DNA from: Austwickia sp039812465
GTDB taxonomy: Bacteria > Actinomycetota > Actinomycetes > Actinomycetales > Dermatophilaceae
Direction: 5' to 3'
Assembly: GCA_039812465.1 (NCBI GenBank)
Contig: JBDIAS010000032.1
Location: 1-26,481, forward strand
Length of the DNA: 26,481 nucleotides
Every line of letters begins with the position of its first letter. Positions within the stretch are counted from its first letter, which is position 1. The notes beneath the pieces were generated by a model. That model was not told where the DNA came from. It was given only the letters and a program-made list of their open reading frames with translations, and did no database searches. A program made the translations under genes and the position numbers. Below are positions 7,335 to 15,053 of the stretch, in pieces.

Positions 7335-8068
7335 GCGGTCCTGCGCTGCAGTGTCGCCGACCCCCACGCCAACAGGACCGCGACGGTGAGGCCCACGATG
7401 CCGAGGTCGACCCAGAACGAGCGGGAGGCCTCGGAGAAGGTCAGCACCTCGTTCATCGCCTCGACGCCGTAGGTCATCGGCATGACCGCCGACGCCGCCT
7501 GCAGCCAGCCGGCCATGTCCTCGCGGGGCCCGAAGAGTCCGCAGAGCAGCATCTGCGGCGTGATCAGCACCGGAAACATCTGCACGGCCTGGAACTCGCT
7601 CCGCGAGATCGCCGACGCCAGCAGGCCGAACGCGACGCCCAGCTCCCCGGAGAAGACGGTGGCCGCCAGGACCAGCCACACCGACCCCGCCACCTGCAGC
7701 CCGAGCACCCACGCGGCGAACGCGGTGGCCACCGCCGCTTGCCAGAGGGCCAGCACGCCGAAGGCCACCGCGTAGCCCACGAGGATGTCGGCCCGCCCGG
7801 CTGGCGTCGTCATGAGGCGTTCCAGCGTGCCGGAGGTCCGCTCGCGCACCATCGCGATCGCTGTCAGCAGGAACATGATCATCATCGAGAAGACCACGAG
7901 CATCCTGGCCTCGATCTGCGACACCAGCGGCTGCCGCTCGTCGAAGAGATAGTGCAGCAGGGTCAGGATGACCAGGGGGATCACGGTCAGAATGACCAGC
8001 GTGCGGACGTCGTGGCGCAGTTGACGCAGGATGCGGGCGGCCGTGGCTGCCACCGCGTACGGATGCAT
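7331..8068 (-). CDS. ABC-2 type transporter permease
   Basis: This 245-residue integral membrane protein has about six hydrophobic segments (for example LVILTVIPLVILTLLHYLF, MLVVFSMMIMFLLTAIAMV and a final VDLGIVGLTVAVLLAW). It belongs to the ABC-2 exporter permease family: the MVRERTSGTLERLMTTPAGRADILVGY motif after the second membrane segment is characteristic of drug and antibiotic exporters. The ATG at 8066-8068 has GAGGAG five bases upstream; a GTG two codons earlier overlaps the ATPase stop but would have no spacing. It pairs with the ATPase directly upstream, and its stop overlaps the TetR start. The substrate cannot be told from sequence. Confidence 0.9.
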   Translation of the reverse strand: MHPYAVAATAARILRQLRHDVRTLVILTVIPLVILTLLHYLFDERQPLVSQIEARMLVVFSMMIMFLLTAIAMVRERTSGTLERLMTTPAGRADILVGYAVAFGVLALWQAAVATAFAAWVLGLQVAGSVWLVLAATVFSGELGVAFGLLASAISRSEFQAVQMFPVLITPQMLLCGLFGPREDMAGWLQAASAVMPMTYGVEAMNEVLTFSEASRSFWVDLGIVGLTVAVLLAWGSATLQRRTA

Positions 8069-8070
8069 GC

Positions 8071-8892
8071 TCACTCCTCGGGCTCGTCGCCGGCCAGGCC
8101 CCGCGGGCCGCCACTGGACTGTGCGGCAGGGACCGGCTTGTCGCCGTTCCGCTCGTCGACGAGGCACCCGGCCATCGTGCGTGGCGCGGTGATTAGCGCT
8201 ACGAACGCGGATTCCACGTCGCTTGTACCCGTACGCGCCAGCAGGCTCGCGGGCGTCCCTCGGCCCACCGCCTCCCCGTCGCGCAGCAGCAGGACCTCAT
8301 GGCACCGAGCGGCTTCATCCATGACGTGGCTGGAGACGAGGATCGTCGTGCCCGCGTCGGCCCGCGCCCGGAACTCGTCCCACAGTTCCGCGCGCAGCAG
8401 AGGGTCCTGGCCGACGGTCGGCTCGTCCAGGACGAGGATCTCGGGGTCCCCCACCAGCGCGCACGCGAGTGACACGCGGGACAGCTGCCCACCGGACAGG
8501 GTGCCGGCCAGCGCGCTGGCGTGGGTGTCGAGCCCGAGTTGGTCCAGGAGATCCTTCACCCGGACGGTGGAGGCGCCTGCGAGCCTGGCGAAGTAGTGGA
8601 TGTTCTCGCGGACGGACAGGTCCGCATACACCGACGCCGTCTGCGTCATGTAGGCCACTGTGCGCCGCAGCTGCGGGTGACCCGCCGGGCACCCGAGCAC
8701 CGTGACCGCGCCACCGTGCACCCGCTGGACGCCCACGATGGCCCGCATGAGGGTCGTCTTGCCCGACCCCGAGGGTCCGAGCAGGCCGGTGATCCGCCCG
8801 CGGGCGAACTCGCAGTCCAGCCCCGGGAGAACGACCCGCTTGCCTCGGACGACGCGCAGGTCGTCCACGATGATCGCTGCTGCGTTGGTCAT
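8071..8892 (-). CDS. ABC transporter ATP-binding protein (exporter type)
   Basis: This 273-residue ATPase has all motifs: Walker A GPSGSGKTT (near residue 40), Q-loop in YMTQTASVYADLS, signature LSGGQLSRVSLA, Walker B ILVLDEPTVGQDP and switch histidine VSSH. It would power the ABC-2 permease encoded downstream, probably as a homodimer with two permeases. The last 40 residues are extra and low in conservation. The ATG at 8890-8892 has GGAGG only one base upstream, so translation may be weak or may begin at an internal GTG (codon 9). It is the first gene of the ATPase-permease-TetR operon; its promoter must lie in 8893-9054. Confidence 0.92.
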   Translation of the reverse strand: MTNAAAIIVDDLRVVRGKRVVLPGLDCEFARGRITGLLGPSGSGKTTLMRAIVGVQRVHGGAVTVLGCPAGHPQLRRTVAYMTQTASVYADLSVRENIHYFARLAGASTVRVKDLLDQLGLDTHASALAGTLSGGQLSRVSLACALVGDPEILVLDEPTVGQDPLLRAELWDEFRARADAGTTILVSSHVMDEAARCHEVLLLRDGEAVGRGTPASLLARTGTSDVESAFVALITAPRTMAGCLVDERNGDKPVPAAQSSGGPRGLAGDEPEE

Positions 8893-8903
8893 GCCTCCAG
8901 GGT

Positions 8904-8916
8904 GTCCGTACGGGAC
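8904..8916 (-). promoter_or_regulatory. candidate operator before the exporter operon
   Basis: GTCC-N5-GGAC, with a CCGTACGG palindrome inside, lies 12 bp before the start of the ATPase gene. A TetR regulator encoded in the same operon makes an operator here plausible. The match is short and could be chance. Confidence 0.25.
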
Positions 8917-9054
8917 GGCCAGGCCAAGGGGGTGGGGAATTCCTCGCGGAGGCGTTCTGCCTCGTACCAGCCCTGAAGCCGTCCACCCGAGATCCGTATG
9001 GGGAAATCGGACCCCTAGGAACGTTCTGCCAGGCGTCGCCGCGGCGCCACCCGA

Positions 9055-9201
9055 TCAGCGCGGCCCCAGGCCCAGGCGTTCGATGAGGGCCGGAACGTCC
9101 CGGTCGAGCGTGACCCACATCAGATCGTGGTTGACCTTGTCGTAGTGATGAGCCACCAGATTGCGCATGCGGGTGATGCTGGTCCACGGGACGTCCGGGT
9201 G
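9055..9201 (-). pseudogene. HepT-like (DUF86) toxin, C-terminal remnant
   Basis: Directly after the MnhE stop codon (TAG at 9202-9204), the same frame continues for 48 sense codons to a TGA at 9055-9057. It encodes HPDVPWTSITRMRNLVAHHY and then DKVNHDLMWVTLDRDVPALIERL. RNLVAHHY is the Rx4HxY active-site motif of the HepT family of toxins, which are HEPN-fold RNases or AMPylation targets paired with MntA antitoxins. The family is about 110 residues; only the second half is here. It has no start codon or ribosome site, and no MntA nucleotidyltransferase lies nearby, so it is a truncated remnant unless reached by read-through. Confidence 0.8.
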
Positions 9202-9885
9202 CTATTGAGACTGCGAGGGCTCGGGCGGCGGGTCGGCAGGCAGCCTGACCCCGGCGGCGGCCGCCACCCGGGCCTGCAGCTCGCTCCACTGCTCCAGTAC
9301 CGGCAGCTCCGGGGACAGGGCGTGCACGCGGGCTTCGTCCCCCTCGTGCGCCTGCACCAGCGTGCCCGGCATCAGGTTGAGCATGACGAGCGCGAGCTGG
9401 CGGGCTCCGCCGGACGGCAACGCGATCGGCGCAGTGACCACGACCGGGTCGATCGCCACGGGGCGGCGCAGGGCCCGCAGGGCGACGTCGGCGCCCCCGA
9501 CCACGGCCTGACCAGCGAACCAGCCGGCCAGCGCACACATCGCCCGAGCCCGCCGCAGCGGCCCCTGCCGAAGCGCCCCCTGCCGAAGCGCCCCCTGCCG
9601 ATGCGGTCCCTGCCGATGCGGCCCCTGCCGATGCGGCCCGCGGCCACGCGGCCCGCGCGCGCGGTCCCCGCCGACGTCCGGCGGGCGCAGGGCCACGGAG
9701 ACGCCGACGGCGAGCGCGACCGCCGGGATCCCGTACAGAGCCTTTGACGCATCGCCCTCACTCAGCGCCCACCACACCACCGCGAACGCCACCACCCGCG
9801 CGACGACCGCGCGCGCGAGGACCCCCAGCGGCGCCCGCCCGGTCCCGCCGGGAGGACCGTCCTGCGCGGTCGGCGACGCGTTCAC
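9202..9885 (-). CDS. mnhE: Na+/H+ antiporter subunit E (MnhE/MrpE)
   Basis: This 227-residue membrane protein is the small E subunit of the multi-subunit Mrp cation/proton antiporter. An N-terminal membrane pair (VVARVVAFAVVWWALSEG...GIPAVALAVGVSVAL), one further segment (CALAGWFAGQAVVGGADVALRAL) and the conserved NLMPGTLVQ...HALSPEL region identify it. Family members are usually 160-190 residues. The excess comes from a basic insertion of five GPHRQ/GALRQ-type repeats between membrane segments (DNA 9558-9647), on the predicted cytoplasmic side. The GTG at 9883-9885 overlaps the stop codon of the upstream antiporter gene. It is the last gene of the operon, followed in frame by the HepT remnant. 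Confidence 0.9.
   Translation of the reverse strand: MNASPTAQDGPPGGTGRAPLGVLARAVVARVVAFAVVWWALSEGDASKALYGIPAVALAVGVSVALRPPDVGGDRARGPRGRGPHRQGPHRQGPHRQGALRQGALRQGPLRRARAMCALAGWFAGQAVVGGADVALRALRRPVAIDPVVVTAPIALPSGGARQLALVMLNLMPGTLVQAHEGDEARVHALSPELPVLEQWSELQARVAAAAGVRLPADPPPEPSQSQ
9558..9647. repeat. 15-bp tandem repeat, five to six units, inside mnhE
   Basis: Units of the type GCGGCCCCTGCCGAT start at 9558, 9573, 9588, 9603 and 9618, with a decayed sixth at 9633. They encode G(P/A)(H/L)RQ repeats on the minus strand. The three-base-multiple period keeps the frame. Confidence 0.88.
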
Positions 9886-11723
9886 GATCCGAGCACCCCG
9901 ACCCACAACGCCAGGCACGCCGCAGCCAACAGCGCGGCGAGCAGAATCCCGGACACCGCCGGCTCGGCGAGCCGGTCCTCCACCGCACCGGCCACCTCCC
10001 GCACGCCCTGCACCGCCCGCGAGGGCGCCCGGCGCCCCACGAGCCGTTCGCGCGCGCGTCCGAGGGCATCGCCCCCGGCCCGGCCCGCCCGCACGGCCGC
10101 GACGGCGGCCACCGTCGCGGGCGTCGCGAGGTCGCCGGCGGGGACGTCGAGGAGAGGTTTCACGGGGTCGGGTCGGCGAGCGAGCAGCGCCGCGAGGCCC
10201 GCGCCGAGCGCCAGCCCGAGGAGGATGGGCCACGTCGCGTCCCAGACGGTGACCGCCTCCAGCTCCGGTACCGCGGCGACCGGCACCCACGCCTCGGTCA
10301 CCAGCCACGGCACGGTCGCCGAGGTGACCACCAGGAGCAGCCAGCCGAGCAGCTCGGGATCCTTCGCGTCCGGGTTCGGCTCGTACTCCGCGCGGCGCAG
10401 CAGCAGCGCGCAGCGGACCAGCAGGATCGTGGACCCCGTCGCGACGAACGGCAGCAACGTCACGAGGTCGACCCCGGCGAGGGAGACGCCCTCGACGGCG
10501 TACTTGGCCGCGTACTTGCCCACCGACCCCGAACTCAGCGGCGCGCCGACCACCGCCAGGGCGGCGAGGGCCAGCCCCGCCTGCACCACGCGCCGCTGAA
10601 GCAGCGTGGTCGTGGCGTGGTGCTTCCACACCGGCACGCCGAGGAACAGCGCGCCCTTGGCCAGGCCGTGGTGGACCGCGTAGACGACCGCCGCCGGGAT
10701 GCAGGCCGGCGCCAGCGCAGGCGCGGCGAGGGCCACGCCCACCACCACGCCGAGGAAGCCCATCTGCGACACCGTCGAATACGCCAGCACCGCCTTCGGG
10801 TCCCGCTGCGGCGACCCGACGATGACGGCCCCGAACGCCCCGACCAGCGCCAGAGCGACCACGAGCCTCCCGACGCCGGCCATCTCGACCTCGCCGAGCG
10901 GCAGGAACCGTAGCCAGCCGACCAACCCGGCCTTGACCATCGCCCCCGAGAGGACGGCGCTGGCCGCGGGCGGCGCGGCCGGGTGGGCCAGCGGCAGCCA
11001 CAGGTGCAGCGGGAACAGCCCCGCTTTCACGCCGAACCCGATGATCAGCAGCGCGACGATCGCCCCTCGATAGGGGGAGGACGCCACCGCCGAGGGGGCG
11101 TCGCTGAGCAGCCGGCCGCCCGCGGACGTCACGAGGAGCAGTGCGAGCAGGATCGCGGTCTCGCTGAGGACAGTGAGGGTCAGGTAGACCCTTCCGGCGC
11201 GCAGCGCCCCCAGCGAGCGCGTGTGGATCACCAGCCCGTAGGCGGCGAAGCTCATCACCGCGAACGCCAGGTAGAACGTCACGGAGTCCCAGGCCAGGTA
11301 GACCCCGACGTTACCGACGTAGCTGACCAGCAGGTACGCGGCGAGCTGGCCCGGCCGCTCCGAGTGGCCGAACGTGACGGCGGTGAGCGCCGCGCCGTAG
11401 AGGAGCGTCCCGACGAGCAGCAGCGGCCGGGCGACCAGGTCGACGGCGAGCCAGGTCCCGAGCAGCAGCGGCACGTGCGCGGCCGCGCCCCCGGCGCCGG
11501 GATCCAGCCCGCCCGGCGAGAGCGCCAGCAGCACGCCCGGCACGACGGCGAGCTGGCACCAGCGGACGAGCCCCGCCGGCGCGCTCTGTGTCGGCCCCGT
11601 CTGCGCGAGGCCCGCCTCGACCGCGCCCGAGGGGCCACCGGGCCGGGCGGCCCCGGTCGCCACCAGCGCGAGCGCCGTGCCGAGGGGCACGAGAAAGGTC
11701 AGGGCGAGCAGGAGCGTGGTCAC
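9882..11723 (-). CDS. antiporter-like membrane subunit (third MnhD/NuoL-M-N-type paralogue)
   Basis: This 613-residue polytopic protein belongs to the proton-translocating family shared by Mrp antiporters, membrane hydrogenases and complex I. Conserved elements are GFGVKAGLFPLHLWLPLAHP (TM7 lysine), SGAMVKAGLVGWLRF (TM8 lysine), KAVLAYSTVSQMGFLG, VYAVHHGLAKGALFL and SSGSVGKYAAKYAVE (late lysine). At the place where relatives have a glutamate in TM5 (the W-E-L-M-S type motif) this one reads FAVMSFAAYGLVIH, so the acidic residue seems absent. The C-terminal 120 residues add an amphipathic stretch and a final membrane helix. The GTG at 11721-11723 overlaps the preceding stop. It is the seventh gene of the Mrp operon. 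Confidence 0.87.
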   Translation of the reverse strand: MTTLLLALTFLVPLGTALALVATGAARPGGPSGAVEAGLAQTGPTQSAPAGLVRWCQLAVVPGVLLALSPGGLDPGAGGAAAHVPLLLGTWLAVDLVARPLLLVGTLLYGAALTAVTFGHSERPGQLAAYLLVSYVGNVGVYLAWDSVTFYLAFAVMSFAAYGLVIHTRSLGALRAGRVYLTLTVLSETAILLALLLVTSAGGRLLSDAPSAVASSPYRGAIVALLIIGFGVKAGLFPLHLWLPLAHPAAPPAASAVLSGAMVKAGLVGWLRFLPLGEVEMAGVGRLVVALALVGAFGAVIVGSPQRDPKAVLAYSTVSQMGFLGVVVGVALAAPALAPACIPAAVVYAVHHGLAKGALFLGVPVWKHHATTTLLQRRVVQAGLALAALAVVGAPLSSGSVGKYAAKYAVEGVSLAGVDLVTLLPFVATGSTILLVRCALLLRRAEYEPNPDAKDPELLGWLLLVVTSATVPWLVTEAWVPVAAVPELEAVTVWDATWPILLGLALGAGLAALLARRPDPVKPLLDVPAGDLATPATVAAVAAVRAGRAGGDALGRARERLVGRRAPSRAVQGVREVAGAVEDRLAEPAVSGILLAALLAAACLALWVGVLGS

Positions 11724-13243
11724 GGCAGGTAGCTCCTCTCGGCGATGTAGGTGGCCAGCTCGAGCGGCGAGTACGGGAGCACGGCGGCCACGCCGGTGAG
11801 CACGGCCAGGCCTGCCGTGGTCAGCGTCGGGACCAGCAGCGAGCGCGGCGCTTCGCCACGCCCGCCCCGGGCGCCGTGCGGGGTGTCCGGCTCGTCGTTC
11901 GCCTCCGGTGGGTCTGAGAACCACATGGCGTGGCAGATCGGCAGGAAGTACGCGGCGTTCAGCAGCGCGCTGCTCGCGAGGACGGCCAGCACCTGCGGCG
12001 TGGCCGCGTCCAGCGCGCCGATCCCGAGCTGCCACTTGGAGACGAACCCGGCGAGCGGGGGCAGCCCGATCATGCCGAACGCCCCGATCGTGAACGCCAG
12101 GCACGTGAGCGGCATCCGGCGCCCCATCCCCGCGAGGCCGCGCACGGTCTTCACCCCCGTGACCTCGGCGAACAGCCCTGCGCAGAAGAACAGCGTGATC
12201 TTCATGAGCCCCTGGTGCACCAGGTGCACCAGTCCCCCGGCGGTCCCGCTCACCGAGGCCATCGACAGCCCCAGGGTGATGTAGCTGACCTGGCTCACGG
12301 TCGAGTACGCGAGCCGCTTCTTGAGGTCGCTCTGGAAAAGCGCGCGCAGGGATCCGTACAGGATCGTCACACAGGCGAGCACCACGACAGGCGTGAGGAC
12401 CCCGAGGGCCAGGGCGACCTCGACCCCGTACACGTCGTCGATCACCCGCACCAACCCGAACGCGCCCGCCTTGACCACCGCGACCGCGTGCAGCAGCGCG
12501 CTGACCGGCGCGGGGGCGACCATCGCGCGCGGGAGCCAGCCGTGCAGGGGGAACAGCGCGGCCTTCACCGCCAGGCCGCCGACGAGCAGCGCGAAGATCG
12601 CGATCGCCGTGCCGGGCCGATCCGCCGCGAGCTCGGCGACCGCGCGGGCGCCGCCCGCGGTGAACTCCACGGGGCCGACGGCGACGGTCAGCCAGACCGT
12701 CCCGAAGAGCAGCGCCAGGCCGCCGGCCACGCCGTAGATCAGATAGAGCCGCGCGGACTTCAGGGCGGCGGTGGTCCCGCTGTGGGCGATGAGCGGGTAC
12801 GTGACCAGGGTCAACATCTCGTAGAAGAGGAGGAAGGTCACGAGGTTGCCCGCGAACGAGATCCCGACCGTCGACGTCACGCAGAGGCTGAAGAAGCCGA
12901 AGAACCGGCTGCGGTTCGGGCGGCCCTCCAGGTAGCCGATCGCGTAGATCGTCGTCAGCAGCCACAGCACCACCGACAGGCCCGCGAACAACAGTGATAA
13001 CGAGTCGATCCGCAGCACCAGGTCGACGCCGGGCACCAGCGGGGAGCGCCATTCCGGGTGGTCCCCCGCGAACACCAGGGGGAAGAGCGCCGCGACCAGG
13101 ACCACCTTCAGCGAGGCGGCGGTCAGGTTGACCGTGCTGCGGGCCCGGCTCGCCGGCTCCGGCAGCGCGAACACGACGATGGCGGCGCCGAACGAGCTCG
13201 CCAGCAACACCACGGGGATGGCGGCGGCCACCTGCGGGCTCAC
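11720..13243 (-). CDS. antiporter-like membrane subunit (second MnhD/NuoM-type paralogue)
   Basis: This 507-residue protein has about 14 membrane helices of the proton-conducting transporter family. It has the full set of charged residues: LVTFLLFYEMLTLVTYPLI (TM5 glutamate), GGLAVKAALFPLHGWLP (TM7 lysine), LHAVAVVKAGAFGLVRV (TM8 lysine), KKRLAYSTVSQVSYITLG, LVHQGLMKITLFFCAG and GFVSKWQLG (TM12 lysine). It thus looks competent to move ions or protons within the Mrp complex. The GTG at 13241-13243 overlaps the stop codon of the preceding gene, and its stop overlaps the next start. Confidence 0.9.
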   Translation of the reverse strand: MSPQVAAAIPVVLLASSFGAAIVVFALPEPASRARSTVNLTAASLKVVLVAALFPLVFAGDHPEWRSPLVPGVDLVLRIDSLSLLFAGLSVVLWLLTTIYAIGYLEGRPNRSRFFGFFSLCVTSTVGISFAGNLVTFLLFYEMLTLVTYPLIAHSGTTAALKSARLYLIYGVAGGLALLFGTVWLTVAVGPVEFTAGGARAVAELAADRPGTAIAIFALLVGGLAVKAALFPLHGWLPRAMVAPAPVSALLHAVAVVKAGAFGLVRVIDDVYGVEVALALGVLTPVVVLACVTILYGSLRALFQSDLKKRLAYSTVSQVSYITLGLSMASVSGTAGGLVHLVHQGLMKITLFFCAGLFAEVTGVKTVRGLAGMGRRMPLTCLAFTIGAFGMIGLPPLAGFVSKWQLGIGALDAATPQVLAVLASSALLNAAYFLPICHAMWFSDPPEANDEPDTPHGARGGRGEAPRSLLVPTLTTAGLAVLTGVAAVLPYSPLELATYIAERSYLP

Positions 13244-14760
13244 GGCGCCACCCCCCACGGGAGGCCGACGAGGGACAGGGCGGCCACGTCGGTGGCCCGC
13301 AGCCCGAGGACCACCACCAGGACCGCCAGGACCAGGGGCGCGACCTGCGGCAGCAGGCGCGGACGCACGGGCGCGCGCCGCCCCACCTCCTGGGTCACGT
13401 CGGCGTCGCGGAACATCGTGGCGACCGGGCGCAGGAGGTACGCCGCGCCCAGGATCGCGCCGAGCACGAGCAGCGCGACGAGCCAGAGCTGTCCGCCCGC
13501 GACACCGGCGACGGCGAGCTGCCACTTCGCCGCGAAGCCGGCGCTGATCGGCAGGCCGGCGAGGCTGATCGCCGCGACCCCGGACGTGAGCGCCACCATC
13601 GGCAGGGTGCGGGAGACCCCCACGACGTCCACGAGCCGGTCGCTGCCCAGCGTGTTGAGGATCGTGCCGGCCGACATGAACAGGGCGGCCTTCGCCAGGC
13701 CGTGCGCGACCGCCATGAGCACCGCGCCGGTCCAGGCGGTGCGGGCGACGCCGTCGTCGGGAGCGAAGACCGTCAACGGGAAGATGAGGTAGAGGTAGCC
13801 GACCTGGGCGACGGTCGAGTAGGCGACGAGGCGTTTGAGCGAGTCCTGCCGCAGCGCCTGCGCGCCACCCCACAGGACCGCCAGGCAGGCCGCCACCGCG
13901 AGCGCGAGCGCGAGGAGCCGGTCCGGCCCGGCCACCTCGTACCACAACCGCAGCGACAGCACCCAGGCCGCCTTCACGACCAGCGCCGACAGCGCCGGGC
14001 TCACGGCGGCGGGCGCGGAGCCGTGGGCCGCCGGCAACCAGCCGTGCAGCGGCGCGAGCGCGGCCTTGAACGCGAGCCCGACCAGGCTCAGCGCGAGGAC
14101 GAGCCGCCGGGTGGCGGGGTCGGTGAGGCGCTCTCCGGCGAGGGCCATGTCGAGCGTGCCGGTCGCCGCGTACACCACCCCCACCGCCAGCAGGAAGAGC
14201 AGCGACCCAGCGACCGCGACCAACAGGTAGTCGAACGCCGCCCGCCACGCCTTCCGCCCGCCGAGCCCCACCAGCCCGACCGCCGCCAGCCCCACGATCT
14301 CCAGGGCCACGTAGGCGTTGAAGAGGTCACCGGCGACGAAGGCCGCGTTCAGCCCGGCCAGCAGCAGCAGCCACGTGGGCCAGAACCCGCGCTGGCCGGG
14401 GCCGCCCTCCCCCGGCGGGGTGTGCGGGTCGGCGGCGGTGGTGGCGCGCCGGTCCGCGAGCGCGTACAGCGTGATCGCCGACCCCACGACCGCGCTCAAC
14501 GCGAGGAACACGGCGGCCAGCCCGTCGGCGCGGACCTGCAGCCCCAGCGGAAGGGCCCACCCGCCGAACACATGTCGCTGGGTGCCGTGCGTCGCCACCG
14601 CGGCGACGAGCGCGACGCTCACCGCGGCCGTGGCCAGCGTGCCCACGGCGCCGATGGTGCGCGAAGCCCGCGGTGCGAGGGCGGCCAGGATCGAGAACGT
14701 CAGGGGTACGAAGACTGTGCCGGGCACGAGGACGTCGGCGCCGAGCGTCGCGGGGGTCAC
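13240..14760 (-). CDS. mnhD: Na+/H+ antiporter subunit D (MnhD/MrpD)
   Basis: This 506-residue member of the NuoM/MrpD family looks closest to classical MrpD, with GDLFNAYVALEIVGLAAVGLV (TM5 glutamate), GLAFKAALAPLHGWLPAAH (TM7 lysine), LSALVVKAAWVLSLRLW (TM8 lysine), KRLVAYSTVAQVGYLYL, AHGLAKAALFMSAG and ISAGFAAKWQLA (TM12 lysine). It sits next to mnhC, the normal C-D order of Mrp operons, where the two subunits pack together. Family knowledge places proton/sodium exchange in the A and D subunits. The GTG at 14758-14760 overlaps the mnhC stop codon. Confidence 0.92.
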   Translation of the reverse strand: MTPATLGADVLVPGTVFVPLTFSILAALAPRASRTIGAVGTLATAAVSVALVAAVATHGTQRHVFGGWALPLGLQVRADGLAAVFLALSAVVGSAITLYALADRRATTAADPHTPPGEGGPGQRGFWPTWLLLLAGLNAAFVAGDLFNAYVALEIVGLAAVGLVGLGGRKAWRAAFDYLLVAVAGSLLFLLAVGVVYAATGTLDMALAGERLTDPATRRLVLALSLVGLAFKAALAPLHGWLPAAHGSAPAAVSPALSALVVKAAWVLSLRLWYEVAGPDRLLALALAVAACLAVLWGGAQALRQDSLKRLVAYSTVAQVGYLYLIFPLTVFAPDDGVARTAWTGAVLMAVAHGLAKAALFMSAGTILNTLGSDRLVDVVGVSRTLPMVALTSGVAAISLAGLPISAGFAAKWQLAVAGVAGGQLWLVALLVLGAILGAAYLLRPVATMFRDADVTQEVGRRAPVRPRLLPQVAPLVLAVLVVVLGLRATDVAALSLVGLPWGVAP

Positions 14761-15053
14761 GACCCTTCCCCCGGCTCGGGGTGCTCGTCGTCGTCCTCCA
14801 GGCGGCGCGCCAACGCCAGCCCCACCGCGGTGACCGCGACCGTGATGACGATGCCGGTGAGGGCGAGGGCGTGCGGGACCGGATCGGGGATCGCGCTGCC
14901 GGCGCCGATCGTGACGACCAGGAGCAGGGACCCGGCTCCGCAGATGTTGAGCGCGACGAGGCGGGTCACCAGGTCGCGGGCGGCGAACATGCGCGCGAGC
15001 CCGCCGACGAACAACACGGCCCCGAGCGCCGCGTACCACTCCTGCACGCTCAT
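14757..15053 (-). CDS. mnhC: Na+/H+ antiporter subunit C (MnhC/MrpC, NuoK-like)
   Basis: This 98-residue protein has three membrane helices, homologous to complex I subunit NuoK. Helix one is YAALGAVLFVGGLARMF, helix two starts LVTRLVALNICGAGSLLLVV, and helix three is PHALALTGIVITVAVTAVGLALA. The conserved HALALTGIVI stretch is typical. The ATG at 15051-15053 overlaps the upstream stop (ATGA); this is the one operon junction here that uses ATG rather than GTG. It would pack against the D subunit. Confidence 0.93.
   Translation of the reverse strand: MSVQEWYAALGAVLFVGGLARMFAARDLVTRLVALNICGAGSLLLVVTIGAGSAIPDPVPHALALTGIVITVAVTAVGLALARRLEDDDEHPEPGEGS

Noticed and set aside
9019..9026. LexA box (GAACGTTC)
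   Set aside because: Actinobacterial LexA sites need spacing between GAAC and GTTC; here they touch, and no SOS gene follows.
9882..14760. Complex I (nuo) fragment
   Set aside because: The large subunits resemble NuoL/M/N, but the neighbours MnhC, MnhE, MnhF and MnhG and the absence of any nuo redox subunit identify an Mrp-type antiporter.
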